Origin: Ectopseudomonas toyotomiensis
GTDB lineage: Bacteria > Pseudomonadota > Gammaproteobacteria > Pseudomonadales > Pseudomonadaceae
Length of the DNA: 64,000 bases
Direction of reading: 5' to 3'
NCBI RefSeq assembly: GCF_900115695.1
Contig: NZ_FOXK01000002.1
Location: 372,001 to 436,000 of the forward strand
Below are positions 53,989-63,551 of the stretch, piece by piece. The position numbers and the translations under genes are program-made. The notes below the pieces were generated by a model that was given only the letters and a program-made list of their open reading frames with translations, was not told the DNA's origin and did no database searches. How positions within the stretch are numbered: the stretch's first letter is position 1; each line of letters begins with the position of its first letter.

Positions 53989-54002
53989 ACAGGCAGGCAA
54001 CC

Positions 54003-55214
54003 ATGAATCTGGAAACCCCGAAGAAATTCCGTGGCCTGCAACAGCAGGCGCAGCTGGTGGCCAAACACTACTTCCGGCCGATCTCGCGCAAGTATGACAA
54101 GGTCGAGCACGCTTACCCCAAGGAGCTGGATCTGCTCGCCGCGTTGCTCGATGGCATGAACGAAGGCTCACCCGATGCCGTCGGTGCTGGCTCGGCCAGC
54201 AAGCGTGGGGCAGCACGCGAGCAGCAGGCAGGCATCAAGAATGGCGGCAACATGGCTGCGCTGCTCGGCGTGATTGAGCTGTGCTGGGGCGACGTCGGCC
54301 TGTTGCTGGCCATGCCGCGTCAGGGCCTGGGCAATGCGGCCATTGCCGCGGTGGCCAATGACGAGCAACTGGCGCGGTTCGGCAAGACCTGGGCGGCCAT
54401 GGCGATTACCGAGCCGGGCTGTGGTTCGGATTCGGCGGCGATTCGCACCACGGCGGTAAAGGATGGCGAGCACTACATCCTCAATGGTGAAAAGATCTTC
54501 GTCACCTCCGGCGAGCGTGCCGATGCCGTGGTGGTTTGGGCCAGCCTGGACAGGAGTCTGGGGCGTTCGGCAATCAAATCCTTCGTGGTGGAGAAGGGCA
54601 CGCCAGGCATGGCGGTTACTCGCCTGGAGAAGAAACTCGGCATCAAGGCCTCGGATACCGCCTCGATCAGCTTTAGCGACTGCCGGGTGCCGGCGGTCAA
54701 CCTCTTGGGCAACGCCGAGATCGACGTGCAGAAGGGCTTTGCCGGGGTCATGGAAACCTTCGACAACACCCGACCGCTGGTCGCCGGCATGGCGGTCGGC
54801 GTGGCGCGCGCGGCGCTGGAGCGTACCCGTGAATTGCTGAGCAAGGCCGGTTGCCGCTTTGATTACGCCAAGCCACTGCTGAGCGTTACCCATGCCGAGG
54901 CCACGTTGTATCGGCTGGAGGCGGAATGGGAGGCAGCGCGCCTGCTGACGCTAAAAGCGGTATGGATGGCCGACAACAAGCTGCCCAACTCCAAGGAGGC
55001 GTCCATCGCCAAGGCCAAGGCAGGGCGTGTGGCCAGCGAGGTGACGCTCAAGTGCGTGGAGTTGGCCGGTGCGCTGGGCTACGGTGAGGATGAATTGCTG
55101 GAGAAGTGGGCGCGCGATTCGAAGATTCTCGATATCTTCGAAGGCACCCAGCAGATTCAGTTGCTGATCGTTGCCCGGCGCCTGCTGGGCAAGAGTTCCA
55201 GCGAGCTCAAGTAA
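54003..55214 (+). CDS. Acyl-CoA dehydrogenase
   Basis: A 403-residue flavoprotein with canonical motifs: AMAITEPGCGSDSAAIRTTA for FAD binding, NGEKIFVTSGERAD, and a C-terminal IFEGTQQIQLLIVARRLLG with the catalytic-base region of the short- or medium-chain class. The substrate chain length is unknown. Second gene of the two-gene operon, ending at a bidirectional terminator. The pair could act as a heteromeric dehydrogenase (inference). Confidence 0.9.
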   Translation: MNLETPKKFRGLQQQAQLVAKHYFRPISRKYDKVEHAYPKELDLLAALLDGMNEGSPDAVGAGSASKRGAAREQQAGIKNGGNMAALLGVIELCWGDVGLLLAMPRQGLGNAAIAAVANDEQLARFGKTWAAMAITEPGCGSDSAAIRTTAVKDGEHYILNGEKIFVTSGERADAVVVWASLDRSLGRSAIKSFVVEKGTPGMAVTRLEKKLGIKASDTASISFSDCRVPAVNLLGNAEIDVQKGFAGVMETFDNTRPLVAGMAVGVARAALERTRELLSKAGCRFDYAKPLLSVTHAEATLYRLEAEWEAARLLTLKAVWMADNKLPNSKEASIAKAKAGRVASEVTLKCVELAGALGYGEDELLEKWARDSKILDIFEGTQQIQLLIVARRLLGKSSSELK

Positions 55215-55264
55215 TCAAGGTAATCCAATCCGCCGCGAGCTTGCTGCACGTGGCGCCCCCTACA

Positions 55265-55292
55265 AGAAAAAGCCCGCATCAGCGGGCTTTTG
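55265..55292. terminator. Bidirectional intrinsic terminator
   Basis: AAAGCCCGC-ATCA-GCGGGCTTT is a perfect 9-bp stem flanked by A-run and T-run. It lies between the stop codons of the acyl-CoA dehydrogenase (plus) and the lipoprotein gene (minus), serving both. Confidence 0.92.
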
Positions 55293-55293
55293 C

Positions 55294-56016
55294 TTAGAAA
55301 CGGAAGACTTCCGTATCGATCTTGATCGGTTCCGCCACCGGAATCTTCGGCCCGGCAGCGGCGGGGTCCTGCGGTTTGGCTTTGGCCACTGGAGGCTTCT
55401 TGCGCGGCGGCTCGGGGGTAGGCTCAGCTGCAGCGATGGGTTGAATAGCCACAGCCAGTTCAGCCGCCAGACGTTGCAGCAAGACACTCTGTGCCTTGAC
55501 CTGTTCGGCCATGGGCCCACCGTGCGCTTCTTCCAAACGAATCAGCCGGCTGTCGCGCAGTTGTCCGCGGCGGTCGAGCAAGCGCCACTGAGCTTCCAGC
55601 ACGGCAGGTTGAGTCGGGCCGGAATCCAGGCGGGTAATGGTCAGCATGACCTGAGCATCGGCACTGAAGCCTGGTGCCGCCGGGGCTAGAACCAGGCGCT
55701 GGCTATCCAGGCGCCAGGCCAACTGGCGCAGCATCTGCTGGTCGATATCGTTGGCCAGACCGCTGGCCCAGCGGGCATCATGCGCGGCCACCAGGCTGCC
55801 ATCGGCCTGACGTTGCAGCAGATTTTGCTGGCGCAGGTAATCGGCCACGCTGATCGGGCCGACCAGTACGGTCACACCGTTGTCCTGGGTCGGCGTCACG
55901 GCGCTGCCGCTATCGAGTTGGTAAAGAGGAACCGGCTTCTGCTGCAGCAGACTGCAACCACTCAATACGAGCAGCGTGGTCAGAAGCAGAGCCACAGGGC
56001 GTACTACAGTCATCAT
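55294..56016 (-). CDS. ABC-transport auxiliary lipoprotein (PqiC/YmbA-like)
   Basis: A 240-residue lipoprotein with signal peptide and lipobox LVLSGCS (about residues 15-22). The mature part has the family pattern of the ABC-type transport auxiliary component: PLYQLDSGSAV near the start, GVTVLVGPISVADYL, and WALSERLE-like helices. A Pro/Lys-rich low-complexity tail (about 195-225) precedes a final DTEVFRF. These lipoproteins work with MCE-type or PqiABC lipid transporters, but none is nearby. The ATG at 56016 is preceded by GGAA; a second Met follows directly. Confidence 0.8.
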   Translation of the reverse strand: MMTVVRPVALLLTTLLVLSGCSLLQQKPVPLYQLDSGSAVTPTQDNGVTVLVGPISVADYLRQQNLLQRQADGSLVAAHDARWASGLANDIDQQMLRQLAWRLDSQRLVLAPAAPGFSADAQVMLTITRLDSGPTQPAVLEAQWRLLDRRGQLRDSRLIRLEEAHGGPMAEQVKAQSVLLQRLAAELAVAIQPIAAAEPTPEPPRKKPPVAKAKPQDPAAAGPKIPVAEPIKIDTEVFRF

Positions 56017-56188
56017 TAATTCCAGGCAGCCGCTTCTGGGGCAGCTGCATATCGATCCCATATCATGCTGTGGGGTCATTTGTGCATGACCCGGGGCGCG
56101 TATCATCCGTCAAACCGCGCTACGACTCCAGCCTTGCCTGCTGGCTGGTAGCGCGGATATCCCGGACGAACGGGGCGTGTTGCCGACG

Positions 56189-58438
56189 CTATTCCACCAG
56201 CAGCTGGTCGACGCGCTGGAAGCCTCGCGGCAGCTTGTTACCGCGGCGGCCGCGCTCGCCCTTGTAGTGTTCGAGGTCGTCGGCTTTCAGTGTCAGGGTA
56301 CGCTTCCCGGCCTGCAAAACCAAACTGGCGCCGCTGGGCAGCACGGCCAGATCGGTCAGATATTCCTCACGCGAGGCTACGCGCTCGCCGGGAATGCCGA
56401 TGATCTTGTTGCCCTTGCCTTTACCCAGTTGTGGCAGATCGGTGACCTTGAACAGCAGCAGGCGACCTTCGGTAGTCACCGCGGCCAACCAGTCGTCGTC
56501 CAGGTTACTGACTGGCTTGGGTGCGACCACCTTGGCGCCGTTGGGTAGAGTCAGCAGCGCCTTGCCCGCCTTGTTCTTGGCTTGCAGATCCTCACCCTTG
56601 ACCACGAAACCGTAACCAGCGTCGGAGGCGATCACGTACAGGGCGCTGTCTTCCGGCAGCATCACGCATTCGAAGGTCGCCCCTGGTGGTGGCGTCAGAC
56701 GACCGGTCAGCGGTTCGCCCTGGCCGCGAGCCGACGGCAGGCTGTGGGCGGCGAGCGAATAGCTCCTGCCTGTGGAGTCGATAAACACCGCGTACTGGTT
56801 CGAGCGCCCCGGCGCGGCGGCCTTGAAGCCGTCGCCAGCCTTGTACGACAGGCCGGTGGCGTCGATGTCGTGACCCTTGGCGCAGCGAACCCAACCTTTT
56901 TCCGAGAGCACCACGGTGACCGGCTCGGTCGGCATCAGCTCGGTTTCCGAGAGGGCCTTGGCCTCGGCGCGGGCGACGATCGGCGAGCGGCGGTCATCGC
57001 CGTACTTCTCGGCGTCCTCGATGATTTCCTTGCGTACCAGCTTCTTCAGCTTGGCTTCGCTGCCGAGCAGGGCCAGCAGTTTTTCGCGTTCCTTGGCCAG
57101 CTCGTCCTGCTCGCCGCGGATCTTCATTTCTTCCAGGCGCGCCAGTTGACGCAGGCGGGTGTCGAGGATGTAGTCGGCCTGCACGTCGGTCAGGCCGAAA
57201 CGCTCCATCAACACCGGCTTGGGAGAATCCTCGGTGCGGATGATGCGGATCACCTCGTCGAGGTTGAGGAAGGCGATCAGCAAGCCTTCCAACAGGTGCA
57301 GGCGCTTTTCCACCTTGTCCAGGCGGAACTGCAGGCGGCGGCGCACGGTGCCGACGCGGTACACCAGCCACTCGCTGAGCAGGGTGCGCAGGTCCTTGAC
57401 CTGTGGCTTGCCGTCGAGACCGATGACGTTGGTGTTGACTCGGTAGCTGGACTCCAGATCGGTGGTGGCGAACAGGTGGGTCATCAGTTCGTCGGCATCG
57501 ACACGGTTGGAGCGCGGGATGATGACGATGCGGGTCGGGTTCTCGTGGTCGGACTCGTCGCGCAGATCGGCGACCATCGGCAGCTTCTTGGCCTGCATCT
57601 GCGCGGCGATCTGCTCCAGTACCTTGGCCCCGGACACCTGGTGCGGCAGGGCAGTGACGACGATGTCGCCGTCCTCGATGCGATAGACGGCGCGCATGCG
57701 CACCGAGCCGCGGCCGGTCTCGTATACCTTCAGCAGGTCGGCCTTGGGCGTGATGACTTCGGCTTCGGTGGGGAAGTCCGGGCCCTGAATATGCTCGCAC
57801 AGCTGCTCGACCGTGGCCCCCGGCTCGTCCAGCAGGCGTACGCAGGCCGCGGCTACCTCACGTAGATTATGCGGCGGCACGTCGGTGGCCATGCCCACGG
57901 CGATGCCGGTGGTGCCGTTGAGCAGCAGGTTGGGCAGGCGCGCCGGCAGCGTCGCCGGCTCGTTCATGGTGCCGTCGAAGTTCGGTACCCAGTCCACGGT
58001 GCCCTGGCCGAGTTCGGAGAGCAGCACCTCGGAGTAGCGCGACAGGCGCGCCTCGGTGTAGCGCATGGCGGCGAAGGACTTGGGATCGTCCGGTGCACCC
58101 CAGTTGCCCTGACCGTCGACCAGGGTGTAGCGATAGCTGAACGGCTGCGCCATCAGCACCATGGCTTCATAGCAGGCGCTGTCGCCGTGCGGGTGGAACT
58201 TGCCAAGCACGTCACCGACGGTACGCGCGGATTTCTTGTGCTTGGAGTCGGCGTCCAGGCCCAATTCGCTCATGGCGTAGACGATGCGCCGCTGCACCGG
58301 CTTCAGGCCGTCGCCGATGTGCGGCAGGGCGCGGTCCATGATGACGTACATGGAGTAGTTGAGATAAGCCTGCTCGGTGAAATCGGCGAGTGACCGGCGT
58401 TCAACGCCTTCCAGGCTCAAATCGAGGGATTCGCTCAT
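56189..58438 (-). CDS. parC: DNA topoisomerase IV subunit A
   Basis: A 749-residue subunit that cuts and rejoins DNA during decatenation. The active-site tyrosine is Tyr127 in [12 protein letters not shown]. The quinolone-determining region [10 protein letters not shown] has Ser87 and Glu91, the wild-type residues in P. aeruginosa numbering. A C-terminal beta-pinwheel domain (about 490-740) is present. It lies 7 bp after the retropepsin-like gene, in the same run of genes as parE. Confidence 0.97.
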   Translation of the reverse strand: MSESLDLSLEGVERRSLADFTEQAYLNYSMYVIMDRALPHIGDGLKPVQRRIVYAMSELGLDADSKHKKSARTVGDVLGKFHPHGDSACYEAMVLMAQPFSYRYTLVDGQGNWGAPDDPKSFAAMRYTEARLSRYSEVLLSELGQGTVDWVPNFDGTMNEPATLPARLPNLLLNGTTGIAVGMATDVPPHNLREVAAACVRLLDEPGATVEQLCEHIQGPDFPTEAEVITPKADLLKVYETGRGSVRMRAVYRIEDGDIVVTALPHQVSGAKVLEQIAAQMQAKKLPMVADLRDESDHENPTRIVIIPRSNRVDADELMTHLFATTDLESSYRVNTNVIGLDGKPQVKDLRTLLSEWLVYRVGTVRRRLQFRLDKVEKRLHLLEGLLIAFLNLDEVIRIIRTEDSPKPVLMERFGLTDVQADYILDTRLRQLARLEEMKIRGEQDELAKEREKLLALLGSEAKLKKLVRKEIIEDAEKYGDDRRSPIVARAEAKALSETELMPTEPVTVVLSEKGWVRCAKGHDIDATGLSYKAGDGFKAAAPGRSNQYAVFIDSTGRSYSLAAHSLPSARGQGEPLTGRLTPPPGATFECVMLPEDSALYVIASDAGYGFVVKGEDLQAKNKAGKALLTLPNGAKVVAPKPVSNLDDDWLAAVTTEGRLLLFKVTDLPQLGKGKGNKIIGIPGERVASREEYLTDLAVLPSGASLVLQAGKRTLTLKADDLEHYKGERGRRGNKLPRGFQRVDQLLVE

Positions 58439-58445
58439 GCGGGCC

Positions 58446-58970
58446 TCATTGCAAGGTTGATTGGCGCAGCACCAGGGTGCCGCCCTTCTGACTGAATTCG
58501 AGTTGTTTCAGGGCGCTCATGCCCAGCAGCACTTCGTCGCCGTCCATGCCTGGGGCGATCAGTGCGGCGACGTCACGTAGTTCGATATCGCCCAGACGCA
58601 GGCTGTCCAGGCGTGTGCGATGCCCGGTAGCACGGCCATTGGCAGTGCTGATGATGATCGGGGCGCCGCGTTGCAGGCCAAGACGCTCGGCCACCGCGCT
58701 GGGTATTGCCACCTGGGTGGCGCCGGTGTCGAGCAGAAAGGTCACGTCATTCCCATCAATCTGGCCATTGACCAGGTAGTGACCCTGACGACTGCTGGCC
58801 AGGCTCACCTCGACGAAACCATCGCCATGCACCGACTGCGGCGTCTGGTTGGGGTTGCGCTGGCGGTCTTCCCAGTTACCGAAGAAGTGCGTGGCCAGCA
58901 GCAGGCCGGCGCCCCAGGCGAGCACCAACATCACTCGTCCAGCACGACGGCCTGGCGTCTGTTCGCTCAC
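58446..58970 (-). CDS. Retropepsin-like aspartic protease, membrane-anchored
   Basis: A 174-residue protein of the clan AA aspartic-protease type. A single N-terminal transmembrane helix (about residues 15-33) precedes the protease domain with the catalytic [13 protein letters not shown] and the flap region. It probably acts as a homodimer on the periplasmic face. The GTG at 58970 is chosen because it makes a 4-bp GTGA overlap with the upstream stop and gives a sensible membrane anchor; the open frame further upstream is a shadow. Confidence 0.82.
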   Translation of the reverse strand: MSEQTPGRRAGRVMLVLAWGAGLLLATHFFGNWEDRQRNPNQTPQSVHGDGFVEVSLASSRQGHYLVNGQIDGNDVTFLLDTGATQVAIPSAVAERLGLQRGAPIIISTANGRATGHRTRLDSLRLGDIELRDVAALIAPGMDGDEVLLGMSALKQLEFSQKGGTLVLRQSTLQ

Positions 58971-59950
58971 GGGCGCCGGCTCCAGCCGCCCTTGGGCGCG
59001 GCAAAACGCCAGACGATGGGGCGTTCTTCGCCATCGGCGCGGGTCTGGGTGCCGTTGTCGACGCCGATCCAGGCGCCCTCCTTGTCGATCCACAGCGCTT
59101 CGGCCATGCCGTAGTCCGGTGCGTAGCGGCGTGGTTCGCTCAGGGCTTCGCTGGCGAACGACCAGCAGATTTCCGCGACACCGTCGCTCAGGGTGCGCCG
59201 GCAGACACGGTGGGCCTGACGCTCCAGGGTAAAGAGCTTTTCACCGAAATAGGCCAGGCCGGAGAAGTCGCGTGGTGTCATATGGCCACCGAGCGCTTCG
59301 GGCGACGCCTCGTCACCACTTTCGCTGGTCAGCACGCAGCCGCCGGTACAACGCCAGCCGCTGCCGCGACGATGCAGTACAGTGAGGCCGCGGCGGCGCT
59401 GTTCGGCAGCCAGCCACAGGCGATCACCGGCCGGATCGATGGCGATGCCTTCGAAGCCTTGGTTGAAATGCAGCAGCATGCCGCTTGCGCGCGCCTGGCG
59501 CACCAGCCCGCTGGGCAGGTTGAGCCACTGGGCGTTGCCGTTGCTGCTCACCTGCAACACGGCGGCGCGGGTTTCACTGACCAGGTAACGGTTGCCTTGT
59601 GCGTCACACGCCAGGCCCTCGAAATCCAGTGCGCCACCGCGTACCAGGCCGGCCACCCAGTTGCGCATGCGCAGGCCCCAGGGCAGAGCGCTCTCGGGGG
59701 GCTCGGGAGCAACAAAGGTTTCTGCTTCGGCGCGCAGCAGGCCTTCTTCGCGATGCAGTTGATAGAGACGATCGTCGTCACGGTCGGAAACTGCCCACAG
59801 CGTTTCGCCGCACAGGGCCAGGCCGGACAGGTTGCCGCCCGGCATTTCCGTCACCGGGTATTCGGCCTCCAGCTTGAGCTCTTCCAGCACCACTGGCTCG
59901 GCGTTCGCGACGCCGGCCAACAGACCGAGTGCAAGGAGGTGATTACGCAT
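58967..59950 (-). CDS. Phytase-esterase-like secreted protein
   Basis: A 327-residue protein with a short signal peptide ending GVANA (about residue 17). The remainder fits the beta-propeller 'esterase-like activity of phytase' family: SGLALCGETLWAVSDRDDDR, FEGLACDAQGNRYLVSETR and FEGIAIDPAGDRLWLAAEQ are repeated blade motifs. Activity and substrate are unproven. Its ATG overlaps the parE stop by one base and its own stop overlaps the next start by four, so it is translated in step with the topoisomerase genes. Confidence 0.82.
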   Translation of the reverse strand: MRNHLLALGLLAGVANAEPVVLEELKLEAEYPVTEMPGGNLSGLALCGETLWAVSDRDDDRLYQLHREEGLLRAEAETFVAPEPPESALPWGLRMRNWVAGLVRGGALDFEGLACDAQGNRYLVSETRAAVLQVSSNGNAQWLNLPSGLVRQARASGMLLHFNQGFEGIAIDPAGDRLWLAAEQRRRGLTVLHRRGSGWRCTGGCVLTSESGDEASPEALGGHMTPRDFSGLAYFGEKLFTLERQAHRVCRRTLSDGVAEICWSFASEALSEPRRYAPDYGMAEALWIDKEGAWIGVDNGTQTRADGEERPIVWRFAAPKGGWSRRP

Positions 59951-61848
59951 CAGGCCAGTACCTCGGCCAGGTTGCCCTTGGTTTCCAGCCAGCTCTTGCG
60001 ATCACCGGCGCGTTTTTTCGCCAGCAGCATGTCCATCACTTCGCGGGTACCTTCGAAATCATCCAGGGTCAGTTGCACCAGACGCCGGGTGTTGGGGTCC
60101 ATGGTGGTTTCGCGCAACTGCGGCGGGTTCATCTCGCCGAGGCCCTTGAAGCGGGTGACCTGTGGCTTGCCGCGACGTTTCTCGGCTACCAGGCGGTCGA
60201 GAATACCGTCGCGCTCGGCGTCGTCCAGGGCGTAGAAGATTTCCTTGCCCAGGTCGATGCGGTACAGCGGCGGCATGGCCACGTAGACGTGACCGGCATC
60301 CACCAGTGGGCGGAAGTGACGCACGAACAGGGCGCAGAGCAGGGTGGCGATGTGCAGGCCGTCGGAGTCGGCGTCGGCGAGGATGCAGATCTTGCCGTAG
60401 CGCAGCTGGCTCAGGTCGCTCGAGCCGGGATCGATGCCGATGGCCACGGCGATATCGTGCACCTCCTGCGAGGCCAGGACTTCGCTGCCGTCCACTTCCC
60501 AGGTGTTCAGGATCTTGCCGCGCAGCGGCATGATGGCCTGGAACTCCTTGTCGCGCGCCTGCTTGGCACTACCGCCGGCCGAGTCGCCCTCGACCAGGAA
60601 CAGCTCGCAGCGCAGCGGATTCTGCCCCGCGCAATCGGCCAGCTTGCCGGGCAGAGCCGGGCCTTGAGTGATCTTCTTGCGCTCGACCTTCTTGCCGGCC
60701 TTGAGACGACGGCCAGCGTTGCTGATGGCCAGTTCGGCCAGCGCCAGGCCGGTTTCCGGATGGGCATTGAGCCACAGGCTGAAGGCATCCTTGACCACGC
60801 CGGAGACGAAGGCGGCGGCTTCGCGCGAGGACAGGCGCTCCTTGGTCTGGCCGGAGAATTGCGCGTCCTGCATCTTCATCGAGAGAACGAAGGCAATGCG
60901 TTCCCAGACGTCTTCTGGGGCGAGTTTCACGCCACGCGGCAGCAGGTTGCGGAACTCACAGAACTCGCGCATGGCATCGAGCAGACCCTGGCGCAGGCCG
61001 TTGACGTGGGTGCCGCCCTGCGCGGTGGGGATCAGGTTGACGTAGCTTTCCTGCACCGCGTCGCCGCCTTCAGGCAGCCACAGCAGGGCCCAGTCCACGG
61101 CTTCCTTGTTGCCAGCCAGACTGCCGACGAAGGGCTCGGCCGGCAGACGCTCGAACTCGCTGACGGCATCGACCAGATAGGAGCGCAGGCCGTCCTCGTA
61201 ATGCCACTCGACCTTCTCGCCCGAGGCCTTGTCTTCGAAGCTGACGTTCAGGCCCGGGCAGAGCACGGCCTTGGCCTTGAGCACATGCTTGAGGCGGCTG
61301 AGGGAGAACTTGAAGGAGTCGAAGTATTTTGCATCCGGCCAGAAATGCACGCTGGTGCCGGTGTTGCGCTTGCCGACGCTGCCGATGACTTCCAGTTCGC
61401 TGGCCTTGAAACCGTCGGCGAAGCTCATCTGGTATTCGTTGCCGTCACGCTTGACGGTGACCACCACGCGGGTCGACAGGGCATTGACGACGCTGATGCC
61501 GACGCCATGCAGACCACCGGAGAACTGGTAGTTCTTGTTGCTGAACTTGCCGCCGGCATGCAGCTTGGTAAGGATGAGCTCGACGCCCGGCACGCCTTCT
61601 TCCGGATGGATATCCACCGGCATGCCGCGGCCATCGTCGAGCACTTCCAGCGAATTGTCCTCGTGGAGGATTACCTGGATCGACTTGGCGTGCCCGGCCA
61701 GGGCTTCGTCGACGCTGTTGTCGATGACTTCCTGGGCCAGATGGTTGGGGCGCGTGGTGTCGGTGTACATGCCCGGGCGCTTGCGTACCGGGTCGAGGCC
61801 GGAAAGGACTTCGATGGCGTCTGCGTTATAGGCGTTCTGCTGGGCCAT
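59950..61848 (-). CDS. parE: DNA topoisomerase IV subunit B
   Basis: A 632-residue ATPase subunit. The GHKL ATP site has EVIDNSVDEALAG and LDDGRGMPVDIHPEEG; the Toprim domain has LVEGDSAGGSAKQARD and the ADADSDGLHIATLL acidic cluster. PLRGKILNTWEV is part of the quinolone region and looks wild type. It sits two genes upstream of parC on the same strand. Confidence 0.97.
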   Translation of the reverse strand: MAQQNAYNADAIEVLSGLDPVRKRPGMYTDTTRPNHLAQEVIDNSVDEALAGHAKSIQVILHEDNSLEVLDDGRGMPVDIHPEEGVPGVELILTKLHAGGKFSNKNYQFSGGLHGVGISVVNALSTRVVVTVKRDGNEYQMSFADGFKASELEVIGSVGKRNTGTSVHFWPDAKYFDSFKFSLSRLKHVLKAKAVLCPGLNVSFEDKASGEKVEWHYEDGLRSYLVDAVSEFERLPAEPFVGSLAGNKEAVDWALLWLPEGGDAVQESYVNLIPTAQGGTHVNGLRQGLLDAMREFCEFRNLLPRGVKLAPEDVWERIAFVLSMKMQDAQFSGQTKERLSSREAAAFVSGVVKDAFSLWLNAHPETGLALAELAISNAGRRLKAGKKVERKKITQGPALPGKLADCAGQNPLRCELFLVEGDSAGGSAKQARDKEFQAIMPLRGKILNTWEVDGSEVLASQEVHDIAVAIGIDPGSSDLSQLRYGKICILADADSDGLHIATLLCALFVRHFRPLVDAGHVYVAMPPLYRIDLGKEIFYALDDAERDGILDRLVAEKRRGKPQVTRFKGLGEMNPPQLRETTMDPNTRRLVQLTLDDFEGTREVMDMLLAKKRAGDRKSWLETKGNLAEVLA

Positions 61849-61863
61849 AGGGTCTCTTGGTCG

Positions 61864-62475
61864 TCAATTGAATGCGGAAAAGTCGGTATCGCGCCAAAGT
61901 GTGGCGTTAATGCCGGCAAAAGCGAAGAGTGCCGGCAGGCGTTCGGCGAAGCCCTGGAAGCCGTGGTCGCCCCCGGCCTGGATGCGCAGGGCGCAGGCGC
62001 GGTAATAACGCTCGGCGTCACGGTAGTCGAGGGTTTCGTCGCCGGTCTGTAGCCAGATCTGGTAACGCGTCGGGTCGCTCGGCGGCGCAACGTCGAGTTC
62101 GGCCAAGGCCTGGACGTGATCTTCGGTAAGGTCCCAGGTCTCGTCGCTGTAGTAGTTCTTCTGTGGGCCCAGGTAGCCGTCGAAACGCAGGTGCGGCTGC
62201 ACGGCCGGGTTGATCAGCAGCGCCTTGAGCCCATGCTGTTCGGCCAGGTAAGTGGCGTAATAGCCGCCCAGGGAACTGCCCACCAGCACCGGCGCGCCGA
62301 GGTCGCTGATCAGCGCCTGCAACTGGGCGATGGCCTGACGCGGATGATGATGCAGGGCCGGTACGCGCAACTGGTTTTCCAGACCCAGGTGGGCCATGGC
62401 GCGGCTCAACTGGCTGGCCTTGTGCGAGGCTGGCGAGCTGTTCAGGCCGTGTATATAGAGGATGGATGCGGTCAT
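61864..62475 (-). CDS. yqiA: YqiA-type alpha/beta-hydrolase esterase
   Basis: A 203-residue hydrolase. LYIHGLNSSPASHKA is the oxyanion region, VGSSLGGYYATYLAE holds the nucleophilic Ser, and GGDHGFQGF the catalytic His. E. coli YqiA is an esterase of unknown physiological substrate found upstream of parE, and the same neighbourhood is kept here with a 15-bp gap to parE. Confidence 0.9.
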   Translation of the reverse strand: MTASILYIHGLNSSPASHKASQLSRAMAHLGLENQLRVPALHHHPRQAIAQLQALISDLGAPVLVGSSLGGYYATYLAEQHGLKALLINPAVQPHLRFDGYLGPQKNYYSDETWDLTEDHVQALAELDVAPPSDPTRYQIWLQTGDETLDYRDAERYYRACALRIQAGGDHGFQGFAERLPALFAFAGINATLWRDTDFSAFN

Positions 62476-62502
62476 GGAGCGGGAGGCTACTCGTCCGGGG
62501 CC

Positions 62503-62523
62503 TCAAGCTGCAAGCTTCAAGCT
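62503..62523. repeat. Short repetitive palindromic stretch
   Basis: TCAAGCTGCAAGCTTCAAGC contains three spaced AAGCT units and is nearly self-complementary. It sits in the 61-bp gap between cpdA and yqiA and resembles short low-complexity repeats common between Pseudomonas genes. Confidence 0.4.
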
Positions 62524-62536
62524 GATTGGGGGTATG

Positions 62537-63352
62537 TCAGTAACCCTTGACGCTGTAGTCCACTTCGAAATGGATGCCGGTGACGCGCGATACACCGGTA
62601 TCCAGCTTGCCGTCGGCATGCAGGCGCAGCCAGCGATAGCCGGGGGCTTCGCTGTCCACCTGAAACTCCTCGCTGCCCGGCGCGAACTGCACGCAGGTCG
62701 AAGGCGAGGCGAGCAGGCGCAGATTACCGCGCTGCTGGTCGAACTCCTGATGGATATGCCCCCAGAGCACGGTGCGCGCCTGCGGGTAGCGGTCGAGCAC
62801 GGCGAACAGGGCGTCGGGGTTGCGCAGACCGATGGGTTCCATCCACTTGCAGCCGATGGAGACCGGATGGTGGTGCAGGCAGATCAGGTGATGGCGCTGC
62901 GGCGCTTCGCTGAGGGCGCGATCGAGCAGTTCGAGTTGACTGTCGGCAAGAAAACCGGGCACCGCGCCGGGGATCGAGGAGTCGAGCATGACGATGCGCC
63001 AGGCGCCAAGGTCGATTACCGGCTCCAGCAGCTCGCTGCCCTGGCAGGCGGCCTGCATGGGGGGGATTTCGTCATGGTTGCCGGCCAGCCAGCGGATTGG
63101 TGCGTTGATGGCTGAGGTGAGTTGGCGAAAACGCTGATACGACGCTTCGCTGCCATCCTGCGAAAGATCACCTGTAGCCAGAATCAGATCGATCTGCGGC
63201 TGCTCCTGCAGGACCCGTTCGATCACCCGCTGCAGGCTGTCGCAAGTATCCATGCCCAGCAGCTTGCCGTCCGCTTCGGCGAACAGATGGCTGTCGGACA
63301 ACTGCACCAGCAGTACCGAGGAATCAGTGGATTGGGTGGGCAGGCTCGGCAA
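62537..63352 (-). CDS. cpdA: 3',5'-cyclic-AMP phosphodiesterase CpdA
   Basis: A 271-residue metallophosphoesterase that lowers cAMP and thereby limits Vfr/CRP signalling. All five metal motifs are visible: LSDSHLF, ILATGDLSQDG, WLAGNHDE, LHHHPVSIG and WGHIHQEFD. The length matches P. aeruginosa CpdA. In that species cpdA is under Vfr control; I did not find a convincing Vfr site here. Confidence 0.94.
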   Translation of the reverse strand: MPSLPTQSTDSSVLLVQLSDSHLFAEADGKLLGMDTCDSLQRVIERVLQEQPQIDLILATGDLSQDGSEASYQRFRQLTSAINAPIRWLAGNHDEIPPMQAACQGSELLEPVIDLGAWRIVMLDSSIPGAVPGFLADSQLELLDRALSEAPQRHHLICLHHHPVSIGCKWMEPIGLRNPDALFAVLDRYPQARTVLWGHIHQEFDQQRGNLRLLASPSTCVQFAPGSEEFQVDSEAPGYRWLRLHADGKLDTGVSRVTGIHFEVDYSVKGY

Positions 63353-63435
63353 GACCGTCTCCTAGGGCGCAATCGGGTGAATTATGGTGGTTGCCGCAGT
63401 AAAGGGAAAACCCGGGAAGCAGACGCAGGTCACAG

Positions 63436-63458
63436 AAAAAACGCCAGAAGCGCTTTTT
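63436..63458 (-). terminator. Probable intrinsic terminator of the DUF1249 gene
   Basis: Minus strand: AAAAA-g-CGC-TTCTG-GCG-TTTTTT, a short stem with one bulged base ending in a six-T run, about 95 bp past the stop of the 63552-63998 gene. Confidence 0.55.
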
Positions 63459-63551
63459 ACCGTGATTCGCGACAGTCGTCAGGCAGTGCGGGCTATCCAA
63501 ACAGTACAACGCCGCGCTATCGGCAAGGCAGCGAAAAGCTTGATCGCCGCC

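Noticed and set aside
59929..62052. A 707-codon open frame on the plus strand opposite parE and yqiA
   Set aside because: Antisense shadow of GC-rich genes with well-established products; no domain or start signal.
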